Part shown: one piece after another, positions 50,890 to 60,634 of the stretch
How positions within the stretch are numbered: the first letter of the stretch is position 1
Layout: each line of letters begins with the position of its first letter
Source of the DNA: a virus
Virus record (IMG/VR): IMGVR_UViG_3300042892_001725
Span: 26,999 to 90,998 of that record
Direction: 5' to 3' (one strand)
DNA: 64,000 nucleotides
The notes under the pieces: generated by a model
What the model saw: the letters and a program-made list of their open reading frames with translations, nothing else
Told to the model about the DNA's origin: nothing
The model's database searches: none
Position numbers and translations under genes: made by a program

Positions 50890-53301
50890 TTAAATTCCTC
50901 CTCCATCAGTTATTGTCCAACCATATCCTCCACTCATAGTTGAACCCGTTAATGTATTTTTACCTGGTTGTCCTCCGGATATTGTGTAGTTAGCACTTCC
51001 AAAATTTATTGTTCTTCCTGTATACGGATTTTTAGTTGACCATCCACTATAGATTGAATCTAAATTTGTTGTTGAGAATGTTAATGGTGTTTTACCTAAC
51101 ATAAAGTCAGTAAAATTAGTTACATTTGATATACTCCAATTTCCAATATCTTGGTTAAAATATGTATTAATATTAAACATATTGTTCATATTAACAACAT
51201 TAGATACATCCCAATTTCCAATAGGGTAATTGAACTCCGAATTATAAAACATATTGTTCATATCACCAACATTTGAAACATTCCATCCGGATAATGGTTG
51301 ATTAAATAGGGAAGATGCGAACATATAATTCATATAAATAACACTTGAAACATCCCAATTATTAATATCTTGATTAAATTGTGAATTTCGGAACATAGAT
51401 GTCATATCAACAACATTTGAGACGTTCCATCCAGATAATGGTTGATTAAAATATTGGTCGTTTTGAAACATATTACTCATATTTGTTACCCCTGAAACAG
51501 TCCAATTCCCAATCGGATAATCAAATGATGTATTGACAAACATACCTGACATATTTTTAACTTTTGAGACATCCCAATTTCCGATTGGTTGATTGAATGG
51601 GGAATTGGCAAACATATAAGTCATATCTGTAACTTTTGAAACATTCCACCCAGATAATGGATAGTCAAATGATGACGCATAAAACATATAACCCAAATCT
51701 GTAACCCCCGAAACATTCCAAGACCCAATAGGTTGGTTAAAGTCGGTAGCAGTATTAAACATTTGCCTCATACTATTAACGTTACTTACATTCCATCCGG
51801 ATAATGGTTGATTGAACGATGTTGCTCCTTGGAACATACCTACCATATTTGTAACACCCGAAACATTCCAATTCCCAATTGGTTGATTGAATGGTGAATT
51901 GGCAAACATAAAAGTCATATTATAGACATTTGAAACATTCCATCCGGATAATGGTAGGTTGAAATCAGTGCTTTGGAGTATTGATGTCATATTGGTAACT
52001 CCTGAAACATTCCAATTATTAATTGGTTGGTTGAAGGATGTTGCGTTTTGGAACATACCCTCCATATTAACCACTTTTGAGACATCCCAATTTCCGATTG
52101 GTTGATTGAATGGGGTGCTAGCAAACATATAATACGTACTTGTAACATTTGAAACATTCCAACCTGACAACGGTTGATTAAACGGTGTGCCGTTAAACAT
52201 ATAATTCATATAAATAACACTTGAAACATCCCAATTATTAATATCTTGATTAAATTGTGAATTTTGGAACATATATGTCATAGACGCAACATTTGAAACG
52301 TTCCAACCTGATAATGGTTGGTTGAAAGATGTTGTTCCTTGGAACATATTCGACATATTTGTAACACCTGAAACAGTCCAACCAGATAATGGTTCGTTGA
52401 AAGATGTTGCTCCTTGGAACATATAACTCATATCCTCAACTCCCGAAACATCCCAATTATTAATGTTATCGTTAAAATTACTTTGACCAAACATTCCTGA
52501 CATACCTGTAATGTTAGAAACATCCCAATTATTAATATTATTTATGGTTGTAATAGACGAACATCCACGAAATATATATGTTAAATTTGTCACTTGAGAT
52601 AAATTTAGAGTGTCAGTAACACCTGTTAATATTAAATTAGAACACTCATAAAAATTATATGATAGTTGAGTTATGTTAAGACATCCCCACTGTGTTATTT
52701 CTCTTATTTTAAGTTTACTTGTTGGTGTATAATAAAACGACCACACATTAACTTTACCTGTAATAGTTATTACATAGTCATCAGGAGTTGTATAAATATG
52801 TGTCCTATTTGCAAATGTATTCGCCGAAAAATTTCCATCACCCCAATCAATGGTTCCTGAATAATCTAAACCGTAATAAGGTAATGTTATACTCTCAGAC
52901 GGAGATGTTGTTCTCCACACAGATATAAATGGTAATAATGGTGTAGAACTTGGTGTTGGTGTCATTGTAGGTGTTGGAGTTGGGGTTGGGGTTGTAATAT
53001 CTAAACCTAATAAATCACAATTTGGTGCGGGTGTGTTTGTTGGTGTTGGAGTATTTGTTGGAGTTAATGTCATTGTTGTTGTTGGAGTAGGCGTAGGTGT
53101 TAAACAAGGAACATTTAACAAACAAGTTTTACCCGAATCAAGTAAATAAATGTTATATGTTCCGTAGTAATTTTCCGAATAATAATTATATGGTAAGTTA
53201 ACTTCACCGATATTAATACTCCCACCCGAACAAGGGTAAAAGGTAATGTCGGCGAATTGTCCGTCGTAATTTATTGATAATATTTTTAAAATTGTTCCCA
53301 T
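50890..53301 (-). CDS. Fibre protein: N-terminal module, Thr/Pro linker, PKD, BspA-type LRR
   Basis: An 803-residue protein. Residues 1-70 are the shared module (ILSINYDGQFADITFYPCSG, INIGEVNLPYNY, TCLLNVPC). A Thr/Pro linker spans about 72-120. The PKD-like domain has WRTTSPSESITLPYYGLD and IDWGDGNFSA. About 21 LRR units of FNQPIGNWDVSKVVNMEGMF type follow, then the cap ending GYGWTITDGGGI. It lies 3 bp downstream of the 1062-residue fibre and 4 nt before the 737-residue one, so these three are cotranscribed and probably alternative or co-assembled adhesins. Confidence 0.75.
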   Translation of the reverse strand: MGTILKILSINYDGQFADITFYPCSGGSINIGEVNLPYNYYSENYYGTYNIYLLDSGKTCLLNVPCLTPTPTPTTTMTLTPTNTPTPTNTPAPNCDLLGLDITTPTPTPTPTMTPTPSSTPLLPFISVWRTTSPSESITLPYYGLDYSGTIDWGDGNFSANTFANRTHIYTTPDDYVITITGKVNVWSFYYTPTSKLKIREITQWGCLNITQLSYNFYECSNLILTGVTDTLNLSQVTNLTYIFRGCSSITTINNINNWDVSNITGMSGMFGQSNFNDNINNWDVSGVEDMSYMFQGATSFNEPLSGWTVSGVTNMSNMFQGTTSFNQPLSGWNVSNVASMTYMFQNSQFNQDINNWDVSSVIYMNYMFNGTPFNQPLSGWNVSNVTSTYYMFASTPFNQPIGNWDVSKVVNMEGMFQNATSFNQPINNWNVSGVTNMTSILQSTDFNLPLSGWNVSNVYNMTFMFANSPFNQPIGNWNVSGVTNMVGMFQGATSFNQPLSGWNVSNVNSMRQMFNTATDFNQPIGSWNVSGVTDLGYMFYASSFDYPLSGWNVSKVTDMTYMFANSPFNQPIGNWDVSKVKNMSGMFVNTSFDYPIGNWTVSGVTNMSNMFQNDQYFNQPLSGWNVSNVVDMTSMFRNSQFNQDINNWDVSSVIYMNYMFASSLFNQPLSGWNVSNVGDMNNMFYNSEFNYPIGNWDVSNVVNMNNMFNINTYFNQDIGNWSISNVTNFTDFMLGKTPLTFSTTNLDSIYSGWSTKNPYTGRTINFGSANYTISGGQPGKNTLTGSTMSGGYGWTITDGGGI
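51100..52660 (-). repeat. BspA/DUF285-type LRR array (about 21 units)
   Basis: The largest LRR array in the window. Blocks such as QDINNWDVSSVIYMNYMF occur twice almost unchanged, indicating internal duplication. Confidence 0.9.
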
Positions 53302-53304
53302 ATA

Positions 53305-56300
53305 TTATATCCCCCCATCTGTTATTGTCCAACCATATCCACCGCTCATAGTTGAACCTGTTAGTATATCTTTACCCGGTTGACTCGCTAATGTGTATTT
53401 TGCAGAACCAAAATTAATTGTTAATCCGGTTTGCGGTGTTTTGGTTTGCCATCCATTATAAATAGAATCTAAATTTATTGTTGAGAATGTAATCGGTGTT
53501 TTTGCAAACATAAAATCAGTGAAATTGGTTACTCCCGATATATTCCAATTTCCGATGTCTTGGTTAAATGATGAACTTTGGAACATAGATGTCATTCCTG
53601 TAACATTTAAAACATCCCAATTACCAATAGGATAATTAAATGGTGAATTGTAAAACATAAAAGACATATTTCTAACGTTTGACACACTCCATCCGGATAA
53701 TGGTTGGTTAAAATATGCGTTTTGATAAAACATAGAACCCATATCTGTAACACCTGAAACATTCCACGAATTAATGTTTTGGTTAAATTGTGAAGTTGAT
53801 GCGAACATAGAATTCATATTTGTAACCTTTGAAACATTCCAGCCTGATAATGGTAAATTAAATGACGCACCATAAAACATATTAGACATATTTGTTACCT
53901 TTGAAACATTCCAATTATTAAGAGAATAATTAAATGGGGTGTATCTAAACATACCACTCATACTTGTAACCCCTGAAACATTCCACATACTTATATCTTG
54001 GTTAAATAAGGTTCCATCAAACATACCTGCCATAGTAGATGTAACCTTTGAAACATTCCAACCTGATAATGGTTGATTAAAAGAAGATTGTCTAAACATA
54101 TTTTCCATACTTGTAACCCCTGAAACATTCCACGAATTTATATTATGGTTAAATGCTCCAAATTGGAACATACGATTCATATCTGTAACATTTGAAACAC
54201 TCCAAGAACTTATATCATCGTCAAAAGTTGATGATTGAAACATATTACTCATAACGGTAATTCCTGAAACATTCCAACTATTAACGTTGTTGATGGTTGT
54301 AAGAGATGAACAACCTCCAAACATATAAATTAAATTATTAACACTTGTTAAATCAATAGTGTCCGTAACACCGGTTAATACTAAATTACTACATCCTCTA
54401 AAAACTTGAGCACCATTACTAATTTTTAATGGTCCCCATTTTAAAACTTCTCTAATTTTTAATATGTCACCAGTATTACCAAACGCCCAACCATTAGTTG
54501 TTCCATAAATTGTAACAGTAGAATTACCTGATAATGAGTATGTGTGTGTTCTATTTGCATATGTGTTAGCGGATATACTACCGTCGCCCCAATCTATTGT
54601 TCCACTATATGTTCCTGATGGTGAATATGGTAATGTAATACTTTCAGATGGTGTTGTTGTTCTCCATACTGAAACAAACGATGGTGGTAATGTTGGTGTT
54701 GGAGTAACTGTATTGGTTGGTGTAACCGTCTGAGTTGGTGTTGGAGTAGGTGTTGGTAATATTAAAGTCCCGCTAATATCGTATTCACAGGTAAGATTAA
54801 AAGCTGTAATTCCGTTCAAACCGGTTGAGTAATAACCACCAATAAACCCTTTATAACCATCTTTAAAATTAAGAGAATAAAGATTACCTCCTGAAATAAA
54901 ACTACTTACATTTTCTGTCTGAGTTAAAACAGGAACAATTGAAGTTAAATCATACGGTGTAGATAGTGTTTGTCTTCTTATACTTGGACCTGATACTATT
55001 GAAAACAAATAAGTTCCACTATTTTGAAAAGTAAAATCGGAAACAATTGAGTTGGAAATTGATTGAATTTCCACAACCCCCGTATTTATAACCCAAGGTG
55101 TGGTTAAACTATATTTTTTAAGAAGGCTACCCGTAACAGTAACAAACATAAATAAACCGTCAGGGGTAAAATCAATATGTGACGGAGTTAAACCAACTAT
55201 AGTAAATAAGTCACCGGGTGAATAACTAGATGTTGTAACATCCCACGATGTTGATAATATATATCTAAGGACACTTTTTGATGCTGTCTCAACTACAAAT
55301 AATTTACTACCGTCCGGTGAAAAATGATGACCAATTACACTAGTAGGGGTTAATCCGGAAATTACCGGAACAGCAATTGAACATCCTATTAGTGGTAATG
55401 TAATTGTTGAAACATCCCACGGTGTTGATAATGAATAAGCACATACACTATCAGTTGGTGAACCATTATGAATTGCAATATATAATATCGTACCATCCGG
55501 TTTGAAAGACGCACTAGTATGAAGTGGTATATTAATAAATTTTTCACCACTATATATCATTTGTGGAATACAAACTGTTGGAGTAGGTGTAGGTGTAAGT
55601 GTATTAGTTGGGGTTTGAGTATTTGTTGGTGTATTAGTTGGTGTTTGAGTAACCGTCGGTGTTTGTGTAACCGTTGGGGTTTGAGTATTTGTTGGTGTTA
55701 CTGTCATTGTTGGTGTTGGTGTTGGTGTTGGGCAAGGATTGTCTACCTCACACAGAACACAATTTGAGTATGATGTAACACTAATAATTAAAGATTGACT
55801 ATTATATGGTGGACCACTTACCGCAGTCCCACAACCACTAAATCCATCAGTGTTGATGTAATAAGTGTTACCAACAATAATAGGGGTTGATACACCACCA
55901 ACTTTATATACGGTAAGACTATCACAACAATCTTGGAAATACTCAACTGTTGGTGGTAATGGAGAGGATGTTGGGGTTTGTGTTGGGGTTTGTGTTGGCG
56001 TCTCAGTTTGTGTTGGTGTTGGAGTTTGTGTTGGCGTCTCAGTTTGTGTTGGTGTTTGTGTTGGCGTCTCAGTTTGTGTTGGTGTTTGTGTTATTGTTTG
56101 TGTTGGAGTTGGTGTTGGGGTTGGTGTTGGGGTATTTGTAAATAATTCGACTTCATATGTGAAATCACACGCTAATGATGTTGATGTTGGAGTTGGAGTG
56201 ATTGCGTTAACATAATAACTAAAATCACAATATAATGGTGTTGCAGTTTGAGTTGGTGTTGGAGTATATGTAGGTGTTGGCGTATTTGATGGGGTTATTG

Positions 56301-56493
56301 ATAGTGTTGGAGTTTGAGTTGGAGTGTTACTTGGTGTTTGACTTGGTGGGTTTCCACCAGCATCGGCATACGCAGGTAAACGCTTAGTAAATCCAGGTGG
56401 GATAATTTTCACATTATAAATCCCCTGACCAATAACATTAAGTCTTGACCCCCCGATTATATTACCCGATTTTTTTCTACTATCAAATCCCAT
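53305..56493 (-). CDS. Fibre protein: Thr/Pro linkers, Cys domain, beta-propeller-like, PKD, BspA-type LRR
   Basis: A 1062-residue protein whose first 50 residues (GFDSRKKSGNIIGGSRLNVI) differ from the shared module, so it may attach elsewhere. Thr/Pro linkers run to about 180. A Cys-rich domain (FQDCCDSLTVYKVGGV) like that of the 1040-residue fibre follows. About 325-590 is a propeller-like region of repeated (F/H)-x-P-D-G-x-x-(L/M)-(Y/F) strands (ASFKPDGTILYIAIH, HFSPDGSKLFVVE, DFTPDGLFMFVTV). A PKD-like domain, about 12 LRR units and the cap (GYGWTITDGGI) complete it. It is the first gene of the fibre cluster, directly after the terminase. Confidence 0.72.
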   Translation of the reverse strand: MGFDSRKKSGNIIGGSRLNVIGQGIYNVKIIPPGFTKRLPAYADAGGNPPSQTPSNTPTQTPTLSITPSNTPTPTYTPTPTQTATPLYCDFSYYVNAITPTPTSTSLACDFTYEVELFTNTPTPTPTPTPTQTITQTPTQTETPTQTPTQTETPTQTPTPTQTETPTQTPTQTPTSSPLPPTVEYFQDCCDSLTVYKVGGVSTPIIVGNTYYINTDGFSGCGTAVSGPPYNSQSLIISVTSYSNCVLCEVDNPCPTPTPTPTMTVTPTNTQTPTVTQTPTVTQTPTNTPTNTQTPTNTLTPTPTPTVCIPQMIYSGEKFINIPLHTSASFKPDGTILYIAIHNGSPTDSVCAYSLSTPWDVSTITLPLIGCSIAVPVISGLTPTSVIGHHFSPDGSKLFVVETASKSVLRYILSTSWDVTTSSYSPGDLFTIVGLTPSHIDFTPDGLFMFVTVTGSLLKKYSLTTPWVINTGVVEIQSISNSIVSDFTFQNSGTYLFSIVSGPSIRRQTLSTPYDLTSIVPVLTQTENVSSFISGGNLYSLNFKDGYKGFIGGYYSTGLNGITAFNLTCEYDISGTLILPTPTPTPTQTVTPTNTVTPTPTLPPSFVSVWRTTTPSESITLPYSPSGTYSGTIDWGDGSISANTYANRTHTYSLSGNSTVTIYGTTNGWAFGNTGDILKIREVLKWGPLKISNGAQVFRGCSNLVLTGVTDTIDLTSVNNLIYMFGGCSSLTTINNVNSWNVSGITVMSNMFQSSTFDDDISSWSVSNVTDMNRMFQFGAFNHNINSWNVSGVTSMENMFRQSSFNQPLSGWNVSKVTSTMAGMFDGTLFNQDISMWNVSGVTSMSGMFRYTPFNYSLNNWNVSKVTNMSNMFYGASFNLPLSGWNVSKVTNMNSMFASTSQFNQNINSWNVSGVTDMGSMFYQNAYFNQPLSGWSVSNVRNMSFMFYNSPFNYPIGNWDVLNVTGMTSMFQSSSFNQDIGNWNISGVTNFTDFMFAKTPITFSTINLDSIYNGWQTKTPQTGLTINFGSAKYTLASQPGKDILTGSTMSGGYGWTITDGGI
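53505..54410 (-). repeat. BspA/DUF285-type LRR array (about 12 units)
   Basis: The same 24-residue motif as the other arrays, but shorter, ending in the shared cap. Confidence 0.9.
55965..56140 (-). repeat. Thr/Pro/Gln-coding low-complexity repeat
   Basis: Encodes QTPTQTETPTQTPT-type linker. The 15-18 bp DNA unit recurs almost exactly (gtttgtgttggcgtctca three times). Confidence 0.85.
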
Positions 56494-56505
56494 TTATTCT
56501 TTTTA

Positions 56506-56513
56506 AATAAATA
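56506..56513 (-). promoter_or_regulatory. TATTTAT late-promoter-like box
   Basis: TATTTATT on the minus strand, in the 20-bp gap between terminase and fibre genes, 12 nt before the ATG at 56493. Confidence 0.45.
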
Positions 56514-58283
56514 TTACATTCCGCCAAATAACCAACCATATTTTTGATAATCGTCTCGACTAACTTGTTGGCTGTTAAATTGATTTATTCTATCTTGATA
56601 ATGTGGGATTACAGGGTTAAAATTGATGTTTTCTTTAATTGATTCATTATTGTTAACGGACCAAGAATCTAACATCGCTTTAGTTTGTTCCGTAACTTTA
56701 GTTAATTTTCCAAAAGAAGACTCCGCAACATACGTCGCCATCGCGATTGACATAATTAAATCATCGTGATGTCCTTTTTGGTGGTCAGGTCTACCATTGA
56801 TATATACAAAGGTGTTCATCTCATTATTTAAACGAGAACTATAAATCCTAAATTTATGTCTCATCGCCTCTTCAAATGAGGCAATAATTTGAACCCTTTT
56901 ATTATTAAAATTTAATCCCGGAATTTTATCTGCCGCGGCTGGGTCGTATTTCCATTTGTTAGAGACATCAACACCATCAACATATAAATCACGATAATTC
57001 ATTTCTTGGAGTTTTCTTGAAGTTGCAACACCCATACCACCTGTAATATCGATAACGACAAAACAAGAATATATAACAGCCCATTTATGACAAATTTCAG
57101 CCATAGTATCGGGTGGTAATTTACCAACATATTCAGCAACTTGTTCTCTTTCATCAAAATCAACAATTTGAAATGAACTAAAATCTTCAGAATCCCCACG
57201 GGAAACGTCGACACCCATAATGTATTTATGTCCAACAACCGGTTCCTTCCAAATCCAAAGAGCATTCCCCATCAATTTGTTAATAGGTTCTTGGATTTGA
57301 TTTTCACGAATATCTTGCATCATAAGAGAATCAAATACGTTATCTCCGGAACCTAAAAAGTTACATTCTAACTCCTGAGAAACCTTACGTTTATCGTATT
57401 TTAATTTCTTAACCATCGCCTCAAACCAAGATGAACAAGGTTTGTATCCGTCATTCATTAATAATTTAACATCATCAAAGTTTCGAGCGTCATATGATTT
57501 ACTACCCCAATCAATAAATCCATTAGGGTCATATTCCTCTTTGTTTAACAAATAATGAATAATGTTATCTGTTTTAACAAAAAATAAATCTTTGGTGTAT
57601 CTTGGGTCTCGATACCAAAACATTTCCGTAATTTTGAAGTCATTCATATTACGTAACGCTTGGTCGTATATTTCATAGTAAATTGCGTCATAACCGTTAG
57701 GTGTTGAAACCACAATTACTTTACCCCCCGTAGATAGGGACGCCATACAGGCAGACCAGAAATCACTATCTGCCTCAATAAACGCCGCCTCATCAAATAC
57801 AAGTATGGTTGGTGTAAATCCACGCAAGGCATCCTTAGATGTTGCAACGGCTTTAACCTCACATCCGTTTGTTAACTTATAATGTTTTTGGGAATTTTTT
57901 GCTTTATCAAAATCTACACCTGTCCAAGACGGCCATTGACCAACGAACGCTTTTATCTTGTTCGCCATCTCCAATGAAGTATCCAACTTATTGGCGATAA
58001 TTAATATTTTTTCGGGAGTTTCTTTTCTTGCGAATACAAGTTTTTTAGACATCCAAGCCGCGGTAACTGTTGATACCCCGGCCTGTCTGTATTTTAATGC
58101 TATATTCTCATTGTATTCTTCGTAGTCATTCAGTAATGTTAACTGGTCCGGAAAAAGTTCCAATGGAACATATTTTTTAACGGTGTTATCATAAGTTTCT
58201 AAATACGTCTTAAGTGCGTATTCAATATCTCTACTACATTTTACGTATTCTATTAATACTTGTTCTTTTGTTAAATTCGACAT
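56514..58283 (-). CDS. Terminase large subunit, gp17-like
   Basis: A 589-residue DNA-packaging motor. The ATPase has a deviant Walker A (YRQAGVST at 65-72, with no Lys in the usual place) and Walker B LVFDEAA at 161-167. VVSTPNGYDAIYYEI is the coupling-type motif. The RNase H-like nuclease has GVDVSRGDSEDFS (Asp359), VVIDITGGMGVATS (Asp412) and GHHDDLIMSIAMA (Asp507/508). It pumps DNA into the prohead through the portal and cuts concatemers. No small terminase gene was recognised nearby. The fibre genes follow 20 bp downstream. Confidence 0.93.
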   Translation of the reverse strand: MSNLTKEQVLIEYVKCSRDIEYALKTYLETYDNTVKKYVPLELFPDQLTLLNDYEEYNENIALKYRQAGVSTVTAAWMSKKLVFARKETPEKILIIANKLDTSLEMANKIKAFVGQWPSWTGVDFDKAKNSQKHYKLTNGCEVKAVATSKDALRGFTPTILVFDEAAFIEADSDFWSACMASLSTGGKVIVVSTPNGYDAIYYEIYDQALRNMNDFKITEMFWYRDPRYTKDLFFVKTDNIIHYLLNKEEYDPNGFIDWGSKSYDARNFDDVKLLMNDGYKPCSSWFEAMVKKLKYDKRKVSQELECNFLGSGDNVFDSLMMQDIRENQIQEPINKLMGNALWIWKEPVVGHKYIMGVDVSRGDSEDFSSFQIVDFDEREQVAEYVGKLPPDTMAEICHKWAVIYSCFVVIDITGGMGVATSRKLQEMNYRDLYVDGVDVSNKWKYDPAAADKIPGLNFNNKRVQIIASFEEAMRHKFRIYSSRLNNEMNTFVYINGRPDHQKGHHDDLIMSIAMATYVAESSFGKLTKVTEQTKAMLDSWSVNNNESIKENINFNPVIPHYQDRINQFNSQQVSRDDYQKYGWLFGGM

Positions 58284-58304
58284 ACATACTGTTGTCGGTA
58301 ATTT

Positions 58305-59693
58305 TTAGAATCCTAACGAAGATAAATCAATATCATCTAAGTCATCTAAGTCATCAAATCCGTAATCACCATAATTTTCACTATCGTCTTCATCATCTTC
58401 GTCATCAGACATTTTTGATTCATACTCGTGGTTTTTAAGGATTTCAACGATTTCTGCAACCATTCTATTTATTACCTCTTTTGCTTCAGGTTTATCAGCC
58501 ATAATGGCTTTCGCTAATACAATAAAATCTTTCGCCTCTAATTGAGACAATTTCATAAATAAGTATTGTTGAAGGTGTCTTTGGTCGTCTTCATATAATT
58601 TATCAGGCCAAGAATCTCTGAATTTTTCCCAAAATATTGGACCTAATCTTGAATCCCATATTTCTGCTGGTAATGTATCCTCAGCACCGACAACCATACT
58701 TCTTTGAACAGGGTCGTTTGGTAATCCTTGGTCACCATATAATGAATAAATACCTTTAACTATTTCGTGAACTAATAAAGGGAATGTAAATGCTTTCGCT
58801 TTAATTGTTGGTGGGTCAGTTTCAGGGTCAGATTCTGATTGTCCCATTTGACCACCTCCACCACCGGCCATATTTTCCATATCCGGATATAACCAATATA
58901 AGTGTTCCATCAATGATTGTGTAACACCATATAGGTTTAGTAAGTTTGGACTTAATCTATTTATCTCGTCACTAACTAATGTATACATATGTCCACCTTT
59001 AAATGCCGCTCCTTGAACTAATGAATTAATCATTCTTCTTTTTGCTTTCTCTAAATTGAATTTTTCCATAGAATCCATAAAGTCTTCTATTTCTTCTTGG
59101 TGTTCTTCGCTTTCTTTGAATGCTTCTTCGACATCTTCTTCGTCCGGTTGTTCCGGTTGTGTTTGCATTCCTTCAGACGCTCCCATTGGTCCATTAACTA
59201 ATTCAACCTCAAACTGTAATTGACCTTCAGGAATACCTAATTCTTTTTTAACTAAATCAACTGCCAAGTTTTCAAGATATTCTTTGTTTTGAACTTCAAC
59301 TCTTTTAATTTGTTGTAAACTACCCATTACAGAACTCATTAGTCCCATCATTGGATTATTTCCCTGAATTGGTGTAGTATCACCTAAAAATCTTCTTACT
59401 TTGTCTACAGAGTCTTTAAATCGTTGAGAGGTAATCATTTCAATGAAATCTCTATCACCATCTTGTGGTAATGCTGGATGTTCTTTATATGGGGTTTCTC
59501 TTTGATTAATTTGTCTTTCAATACCCGGTTCCATTCTTTCAGGACCATCATAACTAACAGGAGCCTCATTTAAACGACGATTAATTTCGTTCAACATAGT
59601 TGTTTGATTATTGGTTAACCCTTCATTAACTAATTTTTTATCTAAGTCACTTTTGGCTTTCAATATTTTTTCCATTTTTAAATTTACGCTCAT
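58305..59693 (-). CDS. Hypothetical structural-type protein
   Basis: A 462-residue protein. The N-terminus is helical (KILKAKSDLDKKLVNEGLTN). A mixed middle contains an acidic helix (EEDVEEAFKESEEHQEEIED) and a Gly-rich turn (GGGGGQMGQSESD). A long helical region follows, and the C-terminus is very acidic (DDEDDEDDSENYGDYGFDDL). It is immediately upstream of the terminase and transcribed with it. The size and charged tail suit a packaging or head-associated protein. No family recognised. Confidence 0.68.
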   Translation of the reverse strand: MSVNLKMEKILKAKSDLDKKLVNEGLTNNQTTMLNEINRRLNEAPVSYDGPERMEPGIERQINQRETPYKEHPALPQDGDRDFIEMITSQRFKDSVDKVRRFLGDTTPIQGNNPMMGLMSSVMGSLQQIKRVEVQNKEYLENLAVDLVKKELGIPEGQLQFEVELVNGPMGASEGMQTQPEQPDEEDVEEAFKESEEHQEEIEDFMDSMEKFNLEKAKRRMINSLVQGAAFKGGHMYTLVSDEINRLSPNLLNLYGVTQSLMEHLYWLYPDMENMAGGGGGQMGQSESDPETDPPTIKAKAFTFPLLVHEIVKGIYSLYGDQGLPNDPVQRSMVVGAEDTLPAEIWDSRLGPIFWEKFRDSWPDKLYEDDQRHLQQYLFMKLSQLEAKDFIVLAKAIMADKPEAKEVINRMVAEIVEILKNHEYESKMSDDEDDEDDSENYGDYGFDDLDDLDDIDLSSLGF

Positions 59694-59695
59694 AA

Positions 59696-60634
59696 TTATT
59701 TTGTTTTAAGTCCTAACTGATTGAATTTTAAAAAACTTGGTAATTCTCTTTTAATTGCTTTTGGAGCACCTTGTTTACTTGGGTCCGGAGCAAAAGGATG
59801 TTTTGGTTTTGTTCCCGGATTAACTTTTGGTTTTGCCGGTGCAGTTTTTGTATCCTCATCCATCACTCTTTTTTTTGCTTTAGGAGCTCCTTTTTTATCA
59901 GGGTCCGGTTGGAATGGATGTTTTGGTTTTGTACCAGGACTAACCTTTGGTTTCGCCGGAGCTGTCTTTGTGTCTCCTTCTAAAAGATTATTAAAATCTT
60001 TTTTAGACATTTTTGGTGTAATGTGTTTTTCTACAAGTCTCATAATTTCTTTTTCAATTTTACTTTCTCCCATAGTAACACTTGGTTTTACCTGACTTAA
60101 TTTGGATTGAGCAATTTTATTTAAAGCCCCACCAACCATATCATCATAACCTTCTTTGGTTTCTTTTTTCTTTTCAGGAAGTTTGGCAAAGTTAGTCTTT
60201 TCAGCAAACTCATCAGCCATTTTACACCATTTTTTTTGTTCTTTTGTTTTTCCATCACCACATTTAGCGAAGAAATATTTTTGTTGTTTTTTTGATTCAA
60301 ATTTTTCATCAATTTCTTTTTCTTCAAACATACCCATACCGTCCTCAGTCGCGTCAGGGTCTTGGACAACATTTAAAGTATTGTCTTGTTCGTTAGGGGT
60401 TGCAAGAATAGTCCCATCAGGATTTTTCTTTACATTATACCCTTTAGGTGTTGCAGGTAAATTACCACCTTTATCACCAACTTTATATCCTGTTTTAGCA
60501 GGTTCAGTTACCGTACTAACTTGTTCTTGTAATTTACTGAACAACACATCAACCTGACTATCAGTCATTTTATTTAGAGTAGACGCTTTAATTCCCTCCT
60601 TCACTAGTTTTAATTTTTTTTGATTAGTGTTCAT
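59696..60634 (-). CDS. Hypothetical protein with duplicated Pro/Lys motif
   Basis: I start at the ATG at 60634 (312 residues). The frame also reaches a TTG at 60652, deeper in the upstream gene. The N-terminal helix (KLKLVKEGIKASTLNKMTDS) resembles other N-termini here. The C-terminal third holds a duplicated motif of about 38 residues, TKTAPAKPKVSPGTKPKHPF then QPDPDKKGAPKAKKR, with the second copy starting again at TKTAPAKPKVNPG. It is basic and Pro-rich, probably disordered; DNA or scaffold binding is possible. It overlaps its upstream neighbour by 11 bp. Confidence 0.65.
   Translation of the reverse strand: MNTNQKKLKLVKEGIKASTLNKMTDSQVDVLFSKLQEQVSTVTEPAKTGYKVGDKGGNLPATPKGYNVKKNPDGTILATPNEQDNTLNVVQDPDATEDGMGMFEEKEIDEKFESKKQQKYFFAKCGDGKTKEQKKWCKMADEFAEKTNFAKLPEKKKETKEGYDDMVGGALNKIAQSKLSQVKPSVTMGESKIEKEIMRLVEKHITPKMSKKDFNNLLEGDTKTAPAKPKVSPGTKPKHPFQPDPDKKGAPKAKKRVMDEDTKTAPAKPKVNPGTKPKHPFAPDPSKQGAPKAIKRELPSFLKFNQLGLKTK

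Noticed and set aside
50890-50902. GGAGGAGG as a Shine-Dalgarno for the gene at 50885
   Set aside because: It encodes the conserved Asp-Gly-Gly-Gly end of the upstream cap domain, so its presence is explained by coding.
50886-50906. Upstream start for the 737-residue fibre
   Set aside because: The extra residues are encoded by the GGAGGAGG end of the upstream gene and do not align with the N-terminal module of the paralogues.
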